DNA of 64,000 bases from Vicinamibacterales bacterium (GTDB lineage: Bacteria; Acidobacteriota; Vicinamibacteria; Vicinamibacterales; Fen-181): assembly GCA_036504215.1 (NCBI GenBank), contig DASXVO010000086.1:1-64000 (forward strand), written 5' to 3'. The notes beneath the pieces are model-generated. The model saw only the letters and a list, made by a program, of their open reading frames with translations. It had not been told where the DNA came from and did not search any database. Position numbers and translations under genes: made by a program. Shown here one piece after another: positions 1 to 10,868 of the stretch. The first letter of the stretch is position 1; each line of letters opens with the position of its first letter.

Positions 1-14
1 CTCGGTTGAACGGG

Positions 15-39
15 GGGGGCGGGGCCAGGCCCCGCCCCC
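15..39 (-). terminator. GC-rich hairpin downstream of the TonB receptor gene
   Basis: A 12-bp inverted repeat (15-26 pairing with 28-39) made only of G and C lies about ten bases past the stop codon of the TonB-dependent receptor gene. Read on the minus strand it is a very strong hairpin. It has almost no spacer between the arms and no clear U-run after it, so it may act as a stem-loop barrier rather than a classical intrinsic terminator. Confidence 0.5.
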
Positions 40-49
40 GTGGTGATGC

Positions 50-3000
50 TCAGAAGACCAGCTTGACGGCGACCTGGAACTCCCTCGGCAGGTTGTCCTG
101 GGACGTGGCGATGCCAAAATTCGACGACTTCGGATCGAGGCTCACGCCACCCCAATAGATCTGGTTGAACGCGTTGAGGACCTCTGCGCGGAATTCGAGA
201 CGCATGCGGCCCTTGAGAGGCGTGCGCTTGATGAACGAGATGTTCCACTCGTTCAGCAGCGGCGTGCGCAGCCCATCGATGCGCTGCGGGAACGTGCGGA
301 CGTTGTTCGACAGGCTGATGCGCGAGTCGTTCCGCTGCTTCGCCGGGTCGACCACTCCGTTTGTCTGCACCGCCGCGTCGGCGAAGTAGAAACCGGTCGT
401 GTCGAATACCGGGAGCCCGCTCCTGGCCTGCGACCAGTCCACCTTCAACGAGTTGGGATCCCCGTTGAAGTAGAGGTTGCCCAGCGTGTCGGTGATCGGC
501 CGGCCGCGCTGGATCTGGAACGCGGCATTGACGCTCCAGCCGGCGACGAGCCCGTTCACCACCTTGTGCGACGCCTTGAAGGGCAGCTCCCACACGAAGC
601 TGCCGGCGACGCGGTGCGGCGTGTCGTTGCGCCCGACGTTGTGCTGGTAGTTGGGGTCGGTCGCGTTCAGCCGCAGCAGGTCTTCGCGCAGGCGGGAGAA
701 CGTGTAGTTGACGTCGACCGAGTAGCCCTTCGCGAAGCGCCTGGTGAAGTTCAGGAGGACGGAGTCGTACTGCGTCGTTCCGTCGTACAACTGCCCCGTC
801 ACGCCGGTGAACTGCGGGTACGCCCGCAACAACTGGTTGGCCTGAACGGTCTTGCTGTTCAGGCTCACGCCGGGGATCTGGTTCACGAACGGGTTGGTGA
901 CGTTGCGGCTCAACTGGTCGATGACCGCCTGATCGCGCACCTGGCTGGTGGACAGGAACTGGGCCGGAATCGCGTTCATGTCCAGGCTCGTCTTCTGGTC
1001 GTAGCCCCGGTTGGCGACGTACGACGCCTCGACGACCCAGCTGCCCCGCAGCTCGCGCTGCAGGCTCACCGCCCATCGCAGGGAGCGGCCCGTCTTTCGC
1101 GTCGTCGGTGTGAACGTGATGCTGCGGCCGAGATACGTCGCCACGCCCTGGCTGTTGCCGGCCGGCTGGAGCAGGCCGCCCGGCCACGGATTCTGCGCGC
1201 TGGCGTTGAAGGTCAGCCCGCTGTCGGGGGTCACCGAGATTTGCGTGGACTGCGCGTACCCGTACTGCTGGACGCCGTCGATGACGAACGGCATGCTGTA
1301 CAGGCCGATGCCTCCTCGGAGCACCGTCTTCTCGTCGATCCGATAGGCGAAGCCCGCCCGCGGCTGGAAGTTCGTCTTGTCCGGATTCCAGAACCTCGGG
1401 TTGTCGGCGCTCGTGTACTGCAGGCCACCCTGCACCTTGAAATCGCTCGCCGGCCGCTCCGGAATGGGGCTCGCCGCGTAAGCGGTCTGGACCGCGGGGG
1501 CGATGGCCTGCGCGGCGTTCGGATCGAAGCCGCGGATGTTCCGGTTCTGGATCTCCAGGGGAGCCAGTTCGTAGTCGTAGCGGAGGCCGACGTTCAGCGT
1601 CAGCTTGGGGCTCACCCGCCAGTCGTCCTGCACGAACATCGCGTGGTACCAGGACCTGGCGTCGCTGTCCGTGTCGATGTCGATGTTGTTGCCGTTTGGC
1701 AGGCCGAGCAGGAAGGCAGCCCACTTCTGTCCGATTGGCGCCGACGACGACGAACTGGTGGCCCGGGTGTAGTCGGCCGTGAAGTTCCACTGTCCGCCCG
1801 GGTTGCCCGCGGCCGCCGAGAACTCACGGTAGCGCCGGACGTCGTACCCGGCCCGAACCGAGTGGTTCCCGAAGATCTTCGTCATGGTCGCCTGCGCGGA
1901 GAAGATGTCGTCCTGGCTCCAGCTGCCCCAATTGTTGCCGAGGTCGCTCACGTCGCCGATTTGGAAGCGGGGCAGGTACGAGATGCCCTTCAGCTGGCCC
2001 ACCGTCTGCGCGGAGAACCCCAGCGATGCCATGTCGACGTTCCCCTGGGAGGGGCGGATGTCGTGCTGTTCGAACCGCGACCAGCCTCCGCGGACGTTGA
2101 GCAGCGTCGACGAGGTAATCGTGTAGGTGTGGTCGGCCGAAATGCCGTAGTTGGTCCGGTACAGGTTGTTGCCCGTCGGCACGATGCCGTTGACCGCGCC
2201 GCTCCACTGGCTCCGCTCTTCGTGGCGCTGGTTGTAGACGTAGCGCACGAAGACCCGCTGCTTGTCGGTCAAGGTGTGGTCGACGCGACCGGAGAACGAG
2301 TTGAACGCGTCGGTGCGCAGTTGCGGGCTGGAGAAGTTGTTGCGGCCCTGCGAGTCGCCCGCCTGGTTCGGCGCCGGAAAGTACTTCATGTACGCGAGGG
2401 CGACGGGGCTGATGCGATCCAGGGGGATCACGTTGTTCTTGAACGGCTGGCGCACGATGACCGACCCCTGCTTCTTCGCGGTGAAGGGGTCATAGATCTG
2501 GATGCCGAGCGGCAGCAGGTACGACAGGTCGCCGCGCCGCATGGCGTCGGTCGGAACGGTGAACTGGTCGGGCTCGGGGAACCGGTCGTTCAGCCGTTCG
2601 TACGACGCGAAGAAGAACGTTTTGTCCCGGCGGACCGGGCCGCCCGCGGTGCCGCCCCATCGGTAGTACGACATGTCGGCCTTCGGCTTGCCGGCCTTCT
2701 CGAGGAAGAAGTCGTTCGAGGCGAGCTTGTCGTTGCGCAGGAACGCGTAGGCAGTGCCTTTGAGGGCGTTCGTCCCGCTCTTGAGGGCGACGTTCACGGT
2801 CGCGCCGGCCGTGTGCCCTTGCTGGGCGTCGAACGTCGTCGTCTCGACCTTGAATTCCTGCACGGCGTCCGACGGCGGCACGTACGCCACGCGCCAGCCC
2901 TCGCCCGTGGTCCGGTTCCCGGTGTTGGGCGCACCGTCGAGCGTGAACTCGTTCCCGCCCGGAGCCCCTGCCGACGCGATCGCCGAGGTGCCGCTGTTGT

Positions 3001-3538
3001 CGAACGGGCGGGCGAACTTGAGGTCGCCGAAGAAGACCGTGCCCGGCGCGAGGCGGGAGAGCACGAACGGGTTCCCGTCGCCGAGCGGCAGCGAGGATAC
3101 GCGCCTCTCGTCGACGATCTGCCCGAGCGATCCGCTCTCGGTCTGGAGCAACTGCGTCTCCGCCCGGACCTCGATCGTCTCGGTGAGCCCGCCCGGATGC
3201 AGCTCGAAGTTCAGCTCCAGCCGGTCGGCGATCTGCACCTGCACCCGGCGCGCCTCCTTGCGGAAACCCATGAGCTCTACGTCCACCTCGTACTCGCCCG
3301 GCTGGAGGTACGAGAGGTTGAAGACGCCGTGGGCGTTGGTGACCGACGTCGCGGTGACGTTGGTGGCGATGTTGCGGGCCGTGACGGTCGCGCCGGGAAT
3401 GATGGCCTTGGTCGCGTCGGCCACGCGACCGCTGATCGACCCGCGGAACTCCTGCGCGTTGGCCGGGGCCAGGAGCAGGAGTGAGCAAACTGCGACGAGG
3501 GCGACGAACGCCGAGTGTCGGTACACATGACGGTTCAC
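50..3538 (-). CDS. TonB-dependent receptor, Oar-like, with N-terminal carboxypeptidase regulatory-like domain
   Basis: Outer-membrane gated channel of about 1162 residues, presumed to import large substrates using TonB energy. After a signal peptide ending near PANAQ there is a carboxypeptidase-regulatory-like beta-sandwich (about residues 30-115, SGRVADATKAIIPGATV), then a plug domain, then a long beta-barrel ending in VKLVF with the terminal aromatic residue typical of barrel proteins. The longest frame opens with TTG at 3544, but a run of six G sits directly against that codon; the GTG at 3538 has a 6-base spacing from the G-run and is preferred. It is the third gene of a minus-strand unit, 29 bp after the DUF6807 gene. 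This size and domain order is very common in Acidobacteria. The substrate is unknown; a sugar or glycan is inferred from the neighbours. Confidence 0.9.
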   Translation of the reverse strand: MNRHVYRHSAFVALVAVCSLLLLAPANAQEFRGSISGRVADATKAIIPGATVTARNIATNVTATSVTNAHGVFNLSYLQPGEYEVDVELMGFRKEARRVQVQIADRLELNFELHPGGLTETIEVRAETQLLQTESGSLGQIVDERRVSSLPLGDGNPFVLSRLAPGTVFFGDLKFARPFDNSGTSAIASAGAPGGNEFTLDGAPNTGNRTTGEGWRVAYVPPSDAVQEFKVETTTFDAQQGHTAGATVNVALKSGTNALKGTAYAFLRNDKLASNDFFLEKAGKPKADMSYYRWGGTAGGPVRRDKTFFFASYERLNDRFPEPDQFTVPTDAMRRGDLSYLLPLGIQIYDPFTAKKQGSVIVRQPFKNNVIPLDRISPVALAYMKYFPAPNQAGDSQGRNNFSSPQLRTDAFNSFSGRVDHTLTDKQRVFVRYVYNQRHEERSQWSGAVNGIVPTGNNLYRTNYGISADHTYTITSSTLLNVRGGWSRFEQHDIRPSQGNVDMASLGFSAQTVGQLKGISYLPRFQIGDVSDLGNNWGSWSQDDIFSAQATMTKIFGNHSVRAGYDVRRYREFSAAAGNPGGQWNFTADYTRATSSSSSAPIGQKWAAFLLGLPNGNNIDIDTDSDARSWYHAMFVQDDWRVSPKLTLNVGLRYDYELAPLEIQNRNIRGFDPNAAQAIAPAVQTAYAASPIPERPASDFKVQGGLQYTSADNPRFWNPDKTNFQPRAGFAYRIDEKTVLRGGIGLYSMPFVIDGVQQYGYAQSTQISVTPDSGLTFNASAQNPWPGGLLQPAGNSQGVATYLGRSITFTPTTRKTGRSLRWAVSLQRELRGSWVVEASYVANRGYDQKTSLDMNAIPAQFLSTSQVRDQAVIDQLSRNVTNPFVNQIPGVSLNSKTVQANQLLRAYPQFTGVTGQLYDGTTQYDSVLLNFTRRFAKGYSVDVNYTFSRLREDLLRLNATDPNYQHNVGRNDTPHRVAGSFVWELPFKASHKVVNGLVAGWSVNAAFQIQRGRPITDTLGNLYFNGDPNSLKVDWSQARSGLPVFDTTGFYFADAAVQTNGVVDPAKQRNDSRISLSNNVRTFPQRIDGLRTPLLNEWNISFIKRTPLKGRMRLEFRAEVLNAFNQIYWGGVSLDPKSSNFGIATSQDNLPREFQVAVKLVF

Positions 3539-3567
3539 AATCAACCCCCCTTTGGCGTGCAGTTCTG

Positions 3568-4636
3568 TTATCGATACGTCTCGATGAAGTCCTGATACGC
3601 CGCTTCCGCGCGGTCCGCGGTTGCGATGTCCGAGAGAACCAGCACGCGGTGCCGGAACGTCACGCTCGCGCCAGGAGCGAGCGCGAAATTCAGCGTCTCC
3701 TTCCCGTCACTGAGCGCCTTCTGCCCGAGCGGGTTCGCCGCGAACAGCCCGTAGCCCCGCGCGTGCCAGTACGTTGGAAAGCCCGGATTCGACGGATGAT
3801 CGAGGATGGCGATGGTGACGGGCTCGTCGCCCACCCGTCCGCTCAGCGTGCACCACCGACCCCGGGTGCCCCAGACGGCCTCACCCTTCTTGCCCTCGCT
3901 GGTCAGGTACATGCCGCTGACGCCGGTGTTGTCCATCGCCTTGACGGTCGTCGCGCGCCCGCTGGCGTCTGTGAACACGTCGGGCTTGTTCGACGGCAGT
4001 TCGAGCGCCCGCGCCACGCGGAGGCCGATCACTCCCTCCTTGTTGTCGGCCAGGGCCACGCGGTCGGCGAGCGCCTCGAGCCGCGTGATGCGGTCCACGC
4101 TCCGCCACCCAGGCCCTCCTCGGAAAACGAACCGCGCGTGCTCGCGGATGACGACCTTGCCGTCGTCCATGACCCAGTCCATGTCGGTTTCGAGTTCACC
4201 CCTGTCCGACCCGCTGCGAACCGCCGTGACGGCCCGGTGCACGATGGTGCCCATCTTCGGCCGATCCTGCGGCTTGATGGCGTCCGAGTTGTTCCAGAAG
4301 TCGATGCCGTTCACGTCGCCATAGTTGAACCACAGGCCGACGTGGTGCGGATGATCCACGCGCTCGCCCGGACGCGGGTCGAGCGGGAAGCCGCGCGTCA
4401 CCAGGGTTCCCTTCGCGCTGCGGAGCGGGTAGAGCACCGGCTTCTTGAGGGTCACCGGGTAGATGTACGACGTGAACGGCTGGCCATCCACCAACACATC
4501 CACCCGCTGCGTCGCGTCGTCACGGACCAGGCGGACGCCTTTTTCGTCGGCGGCCGAGCCGGCCGCGGCCACGCACCAGGCCACGACGGCGAGCAGGACG
4601 CCGAGGCGCATGGCGGTCCTGAGCGTCGATGTCTGC

Positions 4637-4644
<8 letters not shown>
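3568..4644 (-). CDS. DUF6807 (PmoA-family) secreted protein
   Basis: A 358-residue protein with a hydrophobic N-terminal signal segment (residues about 12-31). The HPHH histidine cluster at 98-101, followed by VGLWFNYGDVNGIDFWN, is the hallmark of the DUF6807 family, formerly annotated as methane oxygenase PmoA. In Acidobacteria and Planctomycetes these proteins are usually found beside Gfo/Idh/MocA oxidoreductases in sugar loci; the biochemical activity is not established. A longer frame starts at 4683, but the ATG at 4644 overlaps the end of the upstream gene by 8 bp (ATGGCTGA), indicating translational coupling, so this start was chosen. The old methane link should not be taken literally. 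Confidence 0.85.
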
Positions 4645-5989
<1,345 letters not shown>

Positions 5990-6227
5990 GCACTACCTCC
6001 TCCACGCATACAAGACGACAAACCACTGCCTGGCCGAATCGACCAGGCCAAGACCGTTCAGGGGCACGACGCTTCGCGGGCGTCGGACCGTGGGCCGCCC
6101 GCGTCTTCCAAGTCCCGCCGCCACTCAACGAGCAACGTCCGATTGATGTGAGCGACAGGGGACGACAACCGCCGGCAAGGGTTCGCGCGCGTTCGACGAC
6201 CAATCCGCGTATCCGGAACTCCGCCGT
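5990..6227. other. 238-bp intergenic region upstream of the oxidoreductase unit
   Basis: No convincing gene. It must hold the promoter for the minus-strand unit ending in the TonB receptor, and the 3' end of the alpha-galactosidase transcript. A 6-bp inverted repeat (GCCTGG 6028-6033, CCAGGC 6043-6048) lies in the leader of the oxidoreductase gene. No copy of the LacI-type palindrome from 9131 was seen here. Confidence 0.5.
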
Positions 6228-8096
6228 TCAATGGCACGAGAACACGCGCGCCGACCGTGGCGCGAGGTTCAACGACAGTACGTTCCGACGGCCGAGCGAC
6301 TCACCCGTCCACAGATCGGTTACCTCCGAGTGGCGAGGCAGCCTCGAGGTGATCGTCTGCGGGAGGTCATACCAGTTCAGGAAACAGACATGACGCCTGT
6401 CCGGAAAACGAATGACGCCAATCTGTAGCGAGTCGTCTTCGAACTCCGCGGCAAGACCAGTCGGCGGCAGCAGCCTCCGCAGAATGGCCAGGCGATCCGC
6501 GGACAGCCTCGTCAGATCGTCGCCGGACAGGACCATGCCGCCGCTCGCGTACACGACCGCCGCGTGGAACAGGAACTCATTCTCCGGGAGGTCCCCGATG
6601 AGAACGATGGCGTCCGGGTCGTTCCACCACAGGCGACCGTTCTGCCAGTTGCGGCTGAGGTTTTGGCGCCCGGTGCTCGCGATGCGATCCCAGGACCGCT
6701 TGATGTCGTTGGAGCTGCGCGAGCCGTGGATCGTCCCGATCGAAGGCCAGATCGGGTGATTGCAGCCCAGGAGGAACGCGTCGCCGGCGCCGCGCGCGAT
6801 GGCCTGCATACCGCGGCGGTAGGCCTCCACCCGCGTGGCACGCGGGTCGTGGAACCGCCCGCCGTGCATGGCGCCCCAGAAATTCGCGTCGAGCTTGAAG
6901 TACGTGCAGCCCCAGGCGTTGCGCATCGTGCGGAAGAGGCGCTCGAAGTGCTGTTGCACCTCGGGGTGGGTGCCATCGAGCGCATACCAGGGGCCGCGAC
7001 GCCACCCCCCGAACGTGACACGGTCGGCCCGCAGCGGCTCGCCGGCGTCGTCGGCGATGAACCAGCCGGGGTGCTCCTGGAAGACGTGCGAGCCGGCCTC
7101 CGCCACGAACGGCGCAACCCAGATCGCGGGCTCGAAGCCACGCCCGCGGATGTGCTCGAGCACCGTCTGCACGCCTCCCTCGAACGCGGGGCCCGATTCG
7201 AGCCAGTCGCCCATGGCGCGCTGGTACCCGTCGTCGATCTGGATGTAGCGCAGGCCCGGGACCGTCTTGGCGATCGCATCGAGATTGTCGAGAACCTGTC
7301 GGGCGGTGACCTTCGGCCCGAAGCAGTACCAAGAACACCAGCCCGTCGGCGGTAGGGGGGCCGGCGGGCGCGGGTGGTTCCTGGCCAGCCGCGCCGCGAC
7401 ATCGTCGAGCAGCCTGGAGCGGTCGGGCCCGACCGCAAACATGAACTCCTCGAGCGGCCACGCCTCACCCGGCCGGATCTCGAGTCCCTCGGCCTCGAGT
7501 ACCACCTGGACCGACGACGCCCGCACCTGGAGCCGCCCGCTGAAGCGGGCGCACGAGGTGAACGCGAGCACGCTGGTCGGCTGGCCGGGCGGCGTGAGGG
7601 TGATGAGGCCGTAGAAGGCGCGGGCCCCCTCCGGCTGCGGAATCTTGTAGTGGCCGACGTCGGTGTACGAGCTCAAGCCGACCGGGTGCCCGAGCGTTCC
7701 GCCGGTCTGCGTGAGCATTTGGAACCCCTCGCCGTAGAAACGCGTGTCGGGCGGCACGGTCAGCGGCACGTCGAACAGCACGATCTCGTTCAGACGAACC
7801 GCGGCCCGCCCGCGGTGAACGGCGCGCGCGCTGCAGAACGGTCCGTTCCAGTTGCGGACGACCTCGATCTCCGCCGCCTGCGTGCCGTCGATCCCGATCG
7901 CAGAGGCTGGCGAACGGACCAATGCCAGCCGATCGAGGCCAGGCCGGCCGGCGCGACCGACGCTGGCGAGGCCGGCGAGCGCCGGAGATGCCAGCGCAAC
8001 CTGGAGGAACGCGCGGCGCGACGGCTTGGCAGGCCGGCCGACGGCCCCATCCGCGGGGTCTGCCGGTACGGCAACACGCGCTCGTTCACCGGTCAC
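6228..8096 (-). CDS. TAT-exported alpha-galactosidase-like glycoside hydrolase (GH36/GH27 type)
   Basis: A 622-residue TIM-barrel hydrolase with a twin-arginine signal (SRRAFLQVALASPALAG, RR at 27-28). GWCSWY (252-257) and YIQIDDGYQ (284-292) are the substrate-pocket motifs of melibiase-type enzymes. The nucleophile is predicted to be D403 in YFKLDANFW and the acid/base D464 in SRSSNDIKRSW. It should release terminal alpha-galactose from oligosaccharides or glycans in the periplasm. Its start overlaps the end of the upstream lacI-type gene by 11 bp, so the two are almost certainly co-transcribed. Plant raffinose-synthase-like proteins share the fold, so another alpha-glycoside specificity is possible. 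Confidence 0.85.
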   Translation of the reverse strand: MTGERARVAVPADPADGAVGRPAKPSRRAFLQVALASPALAGLASVGRAGRPGLDRLALVRSPASAIGIDGTQAAEIEVVRNWNGPFCSARAVHRGRAAVRLNEIVLFDVPLTVPPDTRFYGEGFQMLTQTGGTLGHPVGLSSYTDVGHYKIPQPEGARAFYGLITLTPPGQPTSVLAFTSCARFSGRLQVRASSVQVVLEAEGLEIRPGEAWPLEEFMFAVGPDRSRLLDDVAARLARNHPRPPAPLPPTGWCSWYCFGPKVTARQVLDNLDAIAKTVPGLRYIQIDDGYQRAMGDWLESGPAFEGGVQTVLEHIRGRGFEPAIWVAPFVAEAGSHVFQEHPGWFIADDAGEPLRADRVTFGGWRRGPWYALDGTHPEVQQHFERLFRTMRNAWGCTYFKLDANFWGAMHGGRFHDPRATRVEAYRRGMQAIARGAGDAFLLGCNHPIWPSIGTIHGSRSSNDIKRSWDRIASTGRQNLSRNWQNGRLWWNDPDAIVLIGDLPENEFLFHAAVVYASGGMVLSGDDLTRLSADRLAILRRLLPPTGLAAEFEDDSLQIGVIRFPDRRHVCFLNWYDLPQTITSRLPRHSEVTDLWTGESLGRRNVLSLNLAPRSARVFSCH

Positions 8097-9123
8097 AGCA
8101 CTGCCCCCCAGGCGATGCGCCGCACGACTCTCGCACGACGAGGCGAGGTTCCACGATGACCCGACGGGTCCGGGTCTGCGACGGGTCAGCCAGATGGGCG
8201 AGGAGCAACGTCGCCGCGTGCCGGCCGACCTCCTCCCTGGACCAGCTCACCGTCGTCAGCGGCACGCGCAGCAGGTCCCCCAGCTTGATGTCGCCGGCCC
8301 CGACCACGGCAACGTCTCTCGGAACCCGGAGCCCGGCCTCCCAGATGGCCTTCAAGGCACCAATCGCGACCGGGTCGTTCACGGCGAAGACAGCGTCGAT
8401 CCTCGGACGGACGCCCAGCAGGCGCTTCATCGCCCGGTAGCCATCGATCTCCATGAACCCCGTCCGCTCCAGCCACACCCCGGCCGGCCGGACGCCCCGC
8501 GCGCGCAAGGCGTCGCGCCAGCCGCGCAGCCTGCGCCTGGCGTGGGCGAGCGGGGGGCCGCCGATGTGCGCGATGGCCCGGTGGCCGAGATCGAGAAGGT
8601 GCGAGGTGGCGAGGCGGCCGACGCGGACGTCGTCGGTCAGCACCCGGTGGCAGGGGATCTCGGGGTGGTCATCGCGGTCGATCATGACGAGCCCCGTGCC
8701 CCCGCGGGTGAGCTGGAGGAGGACGTCGCCGTTGTTCGACGCGCGGGCGGCGGCGAGCACGACGCCGTCCACCTGGCGGCCGCGCAGCAACTGGAGGTCG
8801 GCGCGCTCCTTGCGGGCGTCCTCGTTCGAGTTGCACAGCAGCACGCCGTACCCGCTGGCGCTGGCGATCGGCTCGATCCCGGCGACGATTTCGGCGAAGA
8901 ACGAGTGCATCAGCTCCGGCACGACGACGCCGAGGGTGTGGGTGCGGCGCAGGGAGAGGTTGCGCGCGAGAACGTTACGCTGGTAGCCGAGTTCCTCGAC
9001 CTTGGCGAGAACCCGGGCGCGGGTACCGGGACCGATATCCCCACGGTTGTTCAGGACCTTCGAAACCGTCGTGACCGAGACCCCGAGCGCAATGGCGACC
9101 CGCTTCATCGTGGGAGGCGGCAT
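8086..9123 (-). CDS. LacI family transcriptional regulator
   Basis: A 345-residue repressor-type regulator. The helix-turn-helix and hinge occupy residues 6-60 (MKRVAIALGVSVTTVSKVLN), followed by a periplasmic-binding-protein-like effector domain that probably senses a sugar. It lies between, and is co-directional with, the alpha-galactosidase and is divergent from the fucosidase-FucP-FucI operon. The start is supported by AAAGGAG seven bases upstream. A perfect palindrome (9131-9144) typical of LacI-family operators overlaps this ribosome-binding site, which points to autoregulation as well as control of the divergent operon. L-fucose or an isomerisation product is the natural inducer candidate (inference). 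Confidence 0.93.
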   Translation of the reverse strand: MPPPTMKRVAIALGVSVTTVSKVLNNRGDIGPGTRARVLAKVEELGYQRNVLARNLSLRRTHTLGVVVPELMHSFFAEIVAGIEPIASASGYGVLLCNSNEDARKERADLQLLRGRQVDGVVLAAARASNNGDVLLQLTRGGTGLVMIDRDDHPEIPCHRVLTDDVRVGRLATSHLLDLGHRAIAHIGGPPLAHARRRLRGWRDALRARGVRPAGVWLERTGFMEIDGYRAMKRLLGVRPRIDAVFAVNDPVAIGALKAIWEAGLRVPRDVAVVGAGDIKLGDLLRVPLTTVSWSREEVGRHAATLLLAHLADPSQTRTRRVIVEPRLVVRESCGASPGGQCCDR

Positions 9124-9130
9124 CGATCTC

Positions 9131-9144
9131 CTTTAGCGCTAAAG
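9131..9144. promoter_or_regulatory. Perfect LacI-type operator palindrome
   Basis: CTTTAGCGCTAAAG is identical to its own reverse complement over 14 bp and has the central CG step typical of LacI-family operators. It lies between the divergent lacI-type and fucosidase genes and overlaps the ribosome-binding site of the regulator. Confidence 0.75.
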
Positions 9145-9152
9145 TCCGTTCA

Positions 9153-9166
9153 CTTTAACGATGAAG
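9153..9166. promoter_or_regulatory. Second, imperfect operator-like site
   Basis: CTTTAACGATGAAG keeps the outer CTT/AAG arms and a central CG but has two mismatched pairs. Its centre is 22 bp from the centre of the perfect palindrome, about two helical turns, so two dimers could sit on the same face of the DNA. Confidence 0.5.
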
Positions 9167-9170
9167 TCGA

Positions 9171-9200
9171 TTGACTTGCTGAGCGGCGGCATGGTATCAC
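9171..9200 (+). promoter_or_regulatory. Candidate promoter of the fucose operon
   Basis: TTGACT (9171-9176) matches five of six positions of a sigma-70 -35 box and is followed after 18 bp by TATCAC (9195-9200), four of six of a -10 box. It lies just downstream of the two operator-like sites and about 215 bp before the fucosidase start, leaving a long leader. Confidence 0.4.
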
Positions 9201-9415
9201 ATCCGCCACCGTCGGAACCACGGGATAGTCGATGGGGGACGCCAGCCGGTCGGCCGGCGATTTCTCCTCGTGCGTCACGCGTTCACCCGCAACCGGGAAT
9301 TCATCATGAGCCGTTCTATGCGGCTCGCGCCGAGCGGCACCTCTCTTTCTCCGGCACCTGCGCCAAGGCCACAGCGGCCTGCACACACGGCTCCCGTGAC
9401 CATGGAGGACCACGA

Positions 9416-10771
9416 ATGATCGACCGACCCTCGCGACGCAGCGCACTGAAACTCCTGGCGGCATCCGGACTCGGCACGGCCGTCGCCGCGCGAGCCGCCG
9501 ACGCTCACCTGGCGGCGCAGGCGCCGACGCCAGCCCCGCCACCCGACTCGTCCGCGCAGGCGGCCGACCGGGATCGCCGTCTGAAGTGGTGGCACGACGC
9601 GCGCTTCGGCATGTTCATCCACTGGGGGGCCTACAGCGTCATCGGCCGCCACGAGTGGGCGATGGAGAACGAGGCCATCCCCGTCGGCGAGTACGAGCAG
9701 GTCGCCAGGCGCTTCCAGCCGAAGCCGAATGCCGCACGCGAGTGGGCGAAGCTCGCCCGCCGCGCCGGCCAGAAGTACATGGTGATGACGACGAAGCACC
9801 ACGAGGGGTTCTGCCTGTTCGACACGAAGACGACCGGGTACTGCGCCTCGAAGATGGGCCCGGGCCGCGACCTGGTCCGCGAATACGTCGATGCGGTGCG
9901 GGCCGAGGGCCTCCGGGTCGGCTTGTACTACTCGCTGATGGACTGGCACCACCCCGACGGCGCGCGCTGCGCCACCGACGAGGCGGCCCGGCGGCGCTTG
10001 GTCGACTATATCCACACCCACATCCGCGAGTTGATGACCAACTACGGAAAGATCGACGTCCTGTGGTACGACGTCGCCTGGCCCCTCGACGCCGCCGGCT
10101 GGGAGTCTGAGCGGATGAACGAGATGGTCTTCAAGCTCCAGCCCGACATTCTCGTCAACAACCGCAACAAGCTGCGCGGCGACTTCACCACGCCCGAGCA
10201 GCGGATCCAGGCGGCCGGGCAGGGCTACGCCTGGGAATCCTGCATGACGATGAACGGAAGCTGGGGCTACCATGCCGCCGACGACGACTGGAAGACGCCC
10301 AAGCAGATCGTGCGGAACCTGATCACGTGCTGTCGCGATGGCGGCAACTACCTGCTCAACATCGGTCCTCGCGGCGACGGCTCGGTGCCCGAACCGTCCA
10401 TCCGGACACTCGAGGCCGTCGGGTCCTGGCTGGAGCGCAACGGGGAGTCGATCTATGCGAGCGATCGATGCCAGCCGAGCCGGTCGGCGTATGCGACCTA
10501 CAGCCGGAAGGGGAACACCCTCTTCATGCACGTCCACGCGTGGCCCGGCGACACCGCGGTGATGGCGGGGCTCCTCGTCCGGGTCAAGTCGGCCAGGCTG
10601 CTCGCCACCGGCCGGGCGGTCGCGTTCGAGCAGGACCCGTTGCGGGTCCGGTTCACCGGGCTCCCGGTGCAGGCGCCGGACACGCCGGTCACGACGATCG
10701 CGATCGAGTGCGACGCGGAGCCGAAGCAGGACCAATACGTGGTGCGGAACGGGCGCGAACGGGCGACGTAA
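9416..10771 (+). CDS. TAT-exported GH29 alpha-L-fucosidase
   Basis: A 451-residue enzyme that hydrolyses terminal alpha-L-fucose from glycans, with retention. The TAT signal is PSRRSALKLLAASGLG (RR at 7-8). The GH29 barrel shows WHDARFGMFIHWG (59-71), TTKHHEGF (125-132) and DVLWYDV (214-220), with D219 the predicted nucleophile. The frame is open further upstream to 9161, but the ATG at 9416 has GGAGGA six bases before it and gives an intact TAT signal, so it is chosen. It is the first gene of an operon with fucP and fucI, so released fucose is presumably transported and isomerised by the next two products. The acid/base glutamate of GH29 is poorly conserved and was not assigned. Confidence 0.93.
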   Translation: MIDRPSRRSALKLLAASGLGTAVAARAADAHLAAQAPTPAPPPDSSAQAADRDRRLKWWHDARFGMFIHWGAYSVIGRHEWAMENEAIPVGEYEQVARRFQPKPNAAREWAKLARRAGQKYMVMTTKHHEGFCLFDTKTTGYCASKMGPGRDLVREYVDAVRAEGLRVGLYYSLMDWHHPDGARCATDEAARRRLVDYIHTHIRELMTNYGKIDVLWYDVAWPLDAAGWESERMNEMVFKLQPDILVNNRNKLRGDFTTPEQRIQAAGQGYAWESCMTMNGSWGYHAADDDWKTPKQIVRNLITCCRDGGNYLLNIGPRGDGSVPEPSIRTLEAVGSWLERNGESIYASDRCQPSRSAYATYSRKGNTLFMHVHAWPGDTAVMAGLLVRVKSARLLATGRAVAFEQDPLRVRFTGLPVQAPDTPVTTIAIECDAEPKQDQYVVRNGRERAT

Positions 10772-10868
10772 CGCTGTTCCTGCGCGTCGACGGAGCCTGG
10801 GGCGCCGAGATCACGGTATCCGGCGGCGATTCGGCCTCCGGCGGCCGGCGGGGTCGACAGAGACAATC

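Noticed and set aside
566-3484. Long open frame on the plus strand opposite the TonB receptor gene
   Set aside because: High GC keeps antisense frames open; the sequence is Arg/Val/Leu-rich with no domain, signal or ribosome-binding site.
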